A DNA stretch of 5,744 bases, from contig CAMDMC010000074.1 in the NCBI GenBank assembly GCA_945901825.1, forward strand, positions 1-5,744, given 5' to 3'. Below are positions 5,259-5,744 of the stretch, piece by piece (within the stretch, counting starts at the first letter, position 1; each line of letters opens with the position of its first letter). The stretch comes from Bordetella parapertussis (GTDB taxonomy: Bacteria > Pseudomonadota > Gammaproteobacteria > Burkholderiales > Burkholderiaceae_A). The position numbers and the translations under genes were made by a program. Under the pieces are notes generated by a model that had not been told where the DNA came from, ran no database searches, and saw only the letters and a list, made by a program, of their open reading frames with translations.

Positions 5259-5744
5259 TTACTCAGCAGCGCGGCGCGAGCCCTTCTTGGGCGATGCGCT
5301 GGAGACAGCTGCCTCGCCAGCCTTGGCTGCAGCCTCGACATTGGTCTCAACCATCTCCACAACCTGCTTGGTGGCCTTGTTGATGGCATCGAAGGCTGAG
5401 TTCGAAGCAGCGAAGGCGGACTTCATCATGGCAACCATGCCCTCGGTGCCAGCCGGGGCATTTTTGCTCAGGTCGTTCACGGCCGAGGACATGGCCTTGT
5501 TGGCCTCTTCGATGCGGGACTCCACCAGCTTGGCGAACTCCGTGGCTGCTTCCGCGTTGATGTTGTAAATATTGCGGTTGTAGGCGGCAGCCTTGCCAAC
5601 GGCGGGCTGACCCACGGTTTGGGAAACCGCGTAGAGCTCGGGGAAGTCTTTCACGCTCATCAGCTGGCTGGAGGCCTCGGTGGCATCGGCCAGGTTGGCT
5701 TTGGCAGCCTTGAGGTTGAGCTCAAGGTGCTTCTCCATGCACTC
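5259..5744 (-). CDS. Phasin family protein (PHA granule-associated), N-terminus beyond the window
   Basis: 161 residues are visible and the frame is still open at the right edge (EC precedes the internal Met at 5738). Family homology continues across that Met: phasins of this type have a conserved G-V-E-x-x-x-E-L-N-L stretch about 30 residues in, here seen as MEKHLELNL. The true start is therefore probably outside. Phasins coat polyhydroxyalkanoate granules in the cytoplasm and limit their size. Supporting features are LKAAKANLADA, SVKDFPEL, AAAYNRNIYNI, long amphipathic alanine-rich helices suited to coiled-coil or granule-surface packing, and an Ala/Lys/Arg tail ending SPKKGSRRAAE. It is terminated by the hairpin at 5211-5240. 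The symbol phaP would be usual, but Burkholderiales carry several phasin paralogues, so none is assigned. Confidence 0.93.
   Translation of the reverse strand, partial: ECMEKHLELNLKAAKANLADATEASSQLMSVKDFPELYAVSQTVGQPAVGKAAAYNRNIYNINAEAATEFAKLVESRIEEANKAMSSAVNDLSKNAPAGTEGMVAMMKSAFAASNSAFDAINKATKQVVEMVETNVEAAAKAGEAAVSSASPKKGSRRAAE

Noticed and set aside
5259..5738. Complete phasin gene starting at the ATG at 5738
   Set aside because: The frame is open to the window edge, and that Met sits inside a conserved region about 30 residues into typical phasins, so the gene is treated as partial.

Overview
The window is GC-rich and compact. It looks like a chromosomal segment of a PHA-accumulating betaproteobacterium, probably Burkholderiales. 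The strongest hint is the phasin at the right edge, supported by the style of the ABC/DUF3299 cassette. No rRNA, tRNA, mobile element or CRISPR array is visible. The taxonomic assignment is inference.

Left part (1-3453): after the last codons of an unrecognised + strand gene (1-51), four genes run leftward on the minus strand. In transcription order they are an ABC-transporter ATPase (3453-2782), a MacB/FtsX-type permease (2785-1553), a small secreted DUF3299 protein (1551-1015) and a zinc-dependent histone-deacetylase-family amidohydrolase (1005-70). Junctions are an ATGA overlap, a 1-nt gap and a 9-nt gap, so this is very likely one operon. ATPase, permease and DUF3299 match the composition of the Pseudomonas PA4064-PA4066 / Vibrio Zrg-type cassettes linked to zinc acquisition. 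The DUF2796 zinc-binding protein that usually leads those operons is absent here, and a metallo-deacetylase is attached at the end.

Middle (3454-3686): this divergent intergenic region is the most structured non-coding stretch. It holds a strong rho-independent terminator pointing at the ABC operon only about 24 nt before its TTG start, a short TTCG-loop hairpin, two spaced copies of a TTGCA-N-TGCA palindrome, and a 45-codon candidate leader ORF with an excellent ribosome-binding site whose stop overlaps a possible start of the next gene.

Right part (3687-5744): two rightward genes 17 nt apart encode a YkuK-family RNase H-like protein and an SbtA-type sodium-dependent bicarbonate permease, with no SbtB (PII-like) partner beside them. 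A bidirectional terminator at 5211-5240 separates them from a leftward phasin gene, which coats polyhydroxyalkanoate granules and runs off the window's right edge.

Functionally the window combines a putative metal-linked envelope ABC system, a carbon-uptake permease and a carbon-storage granule protein. Only the operon structures are directly supported by sequence; the physiological links are inference.
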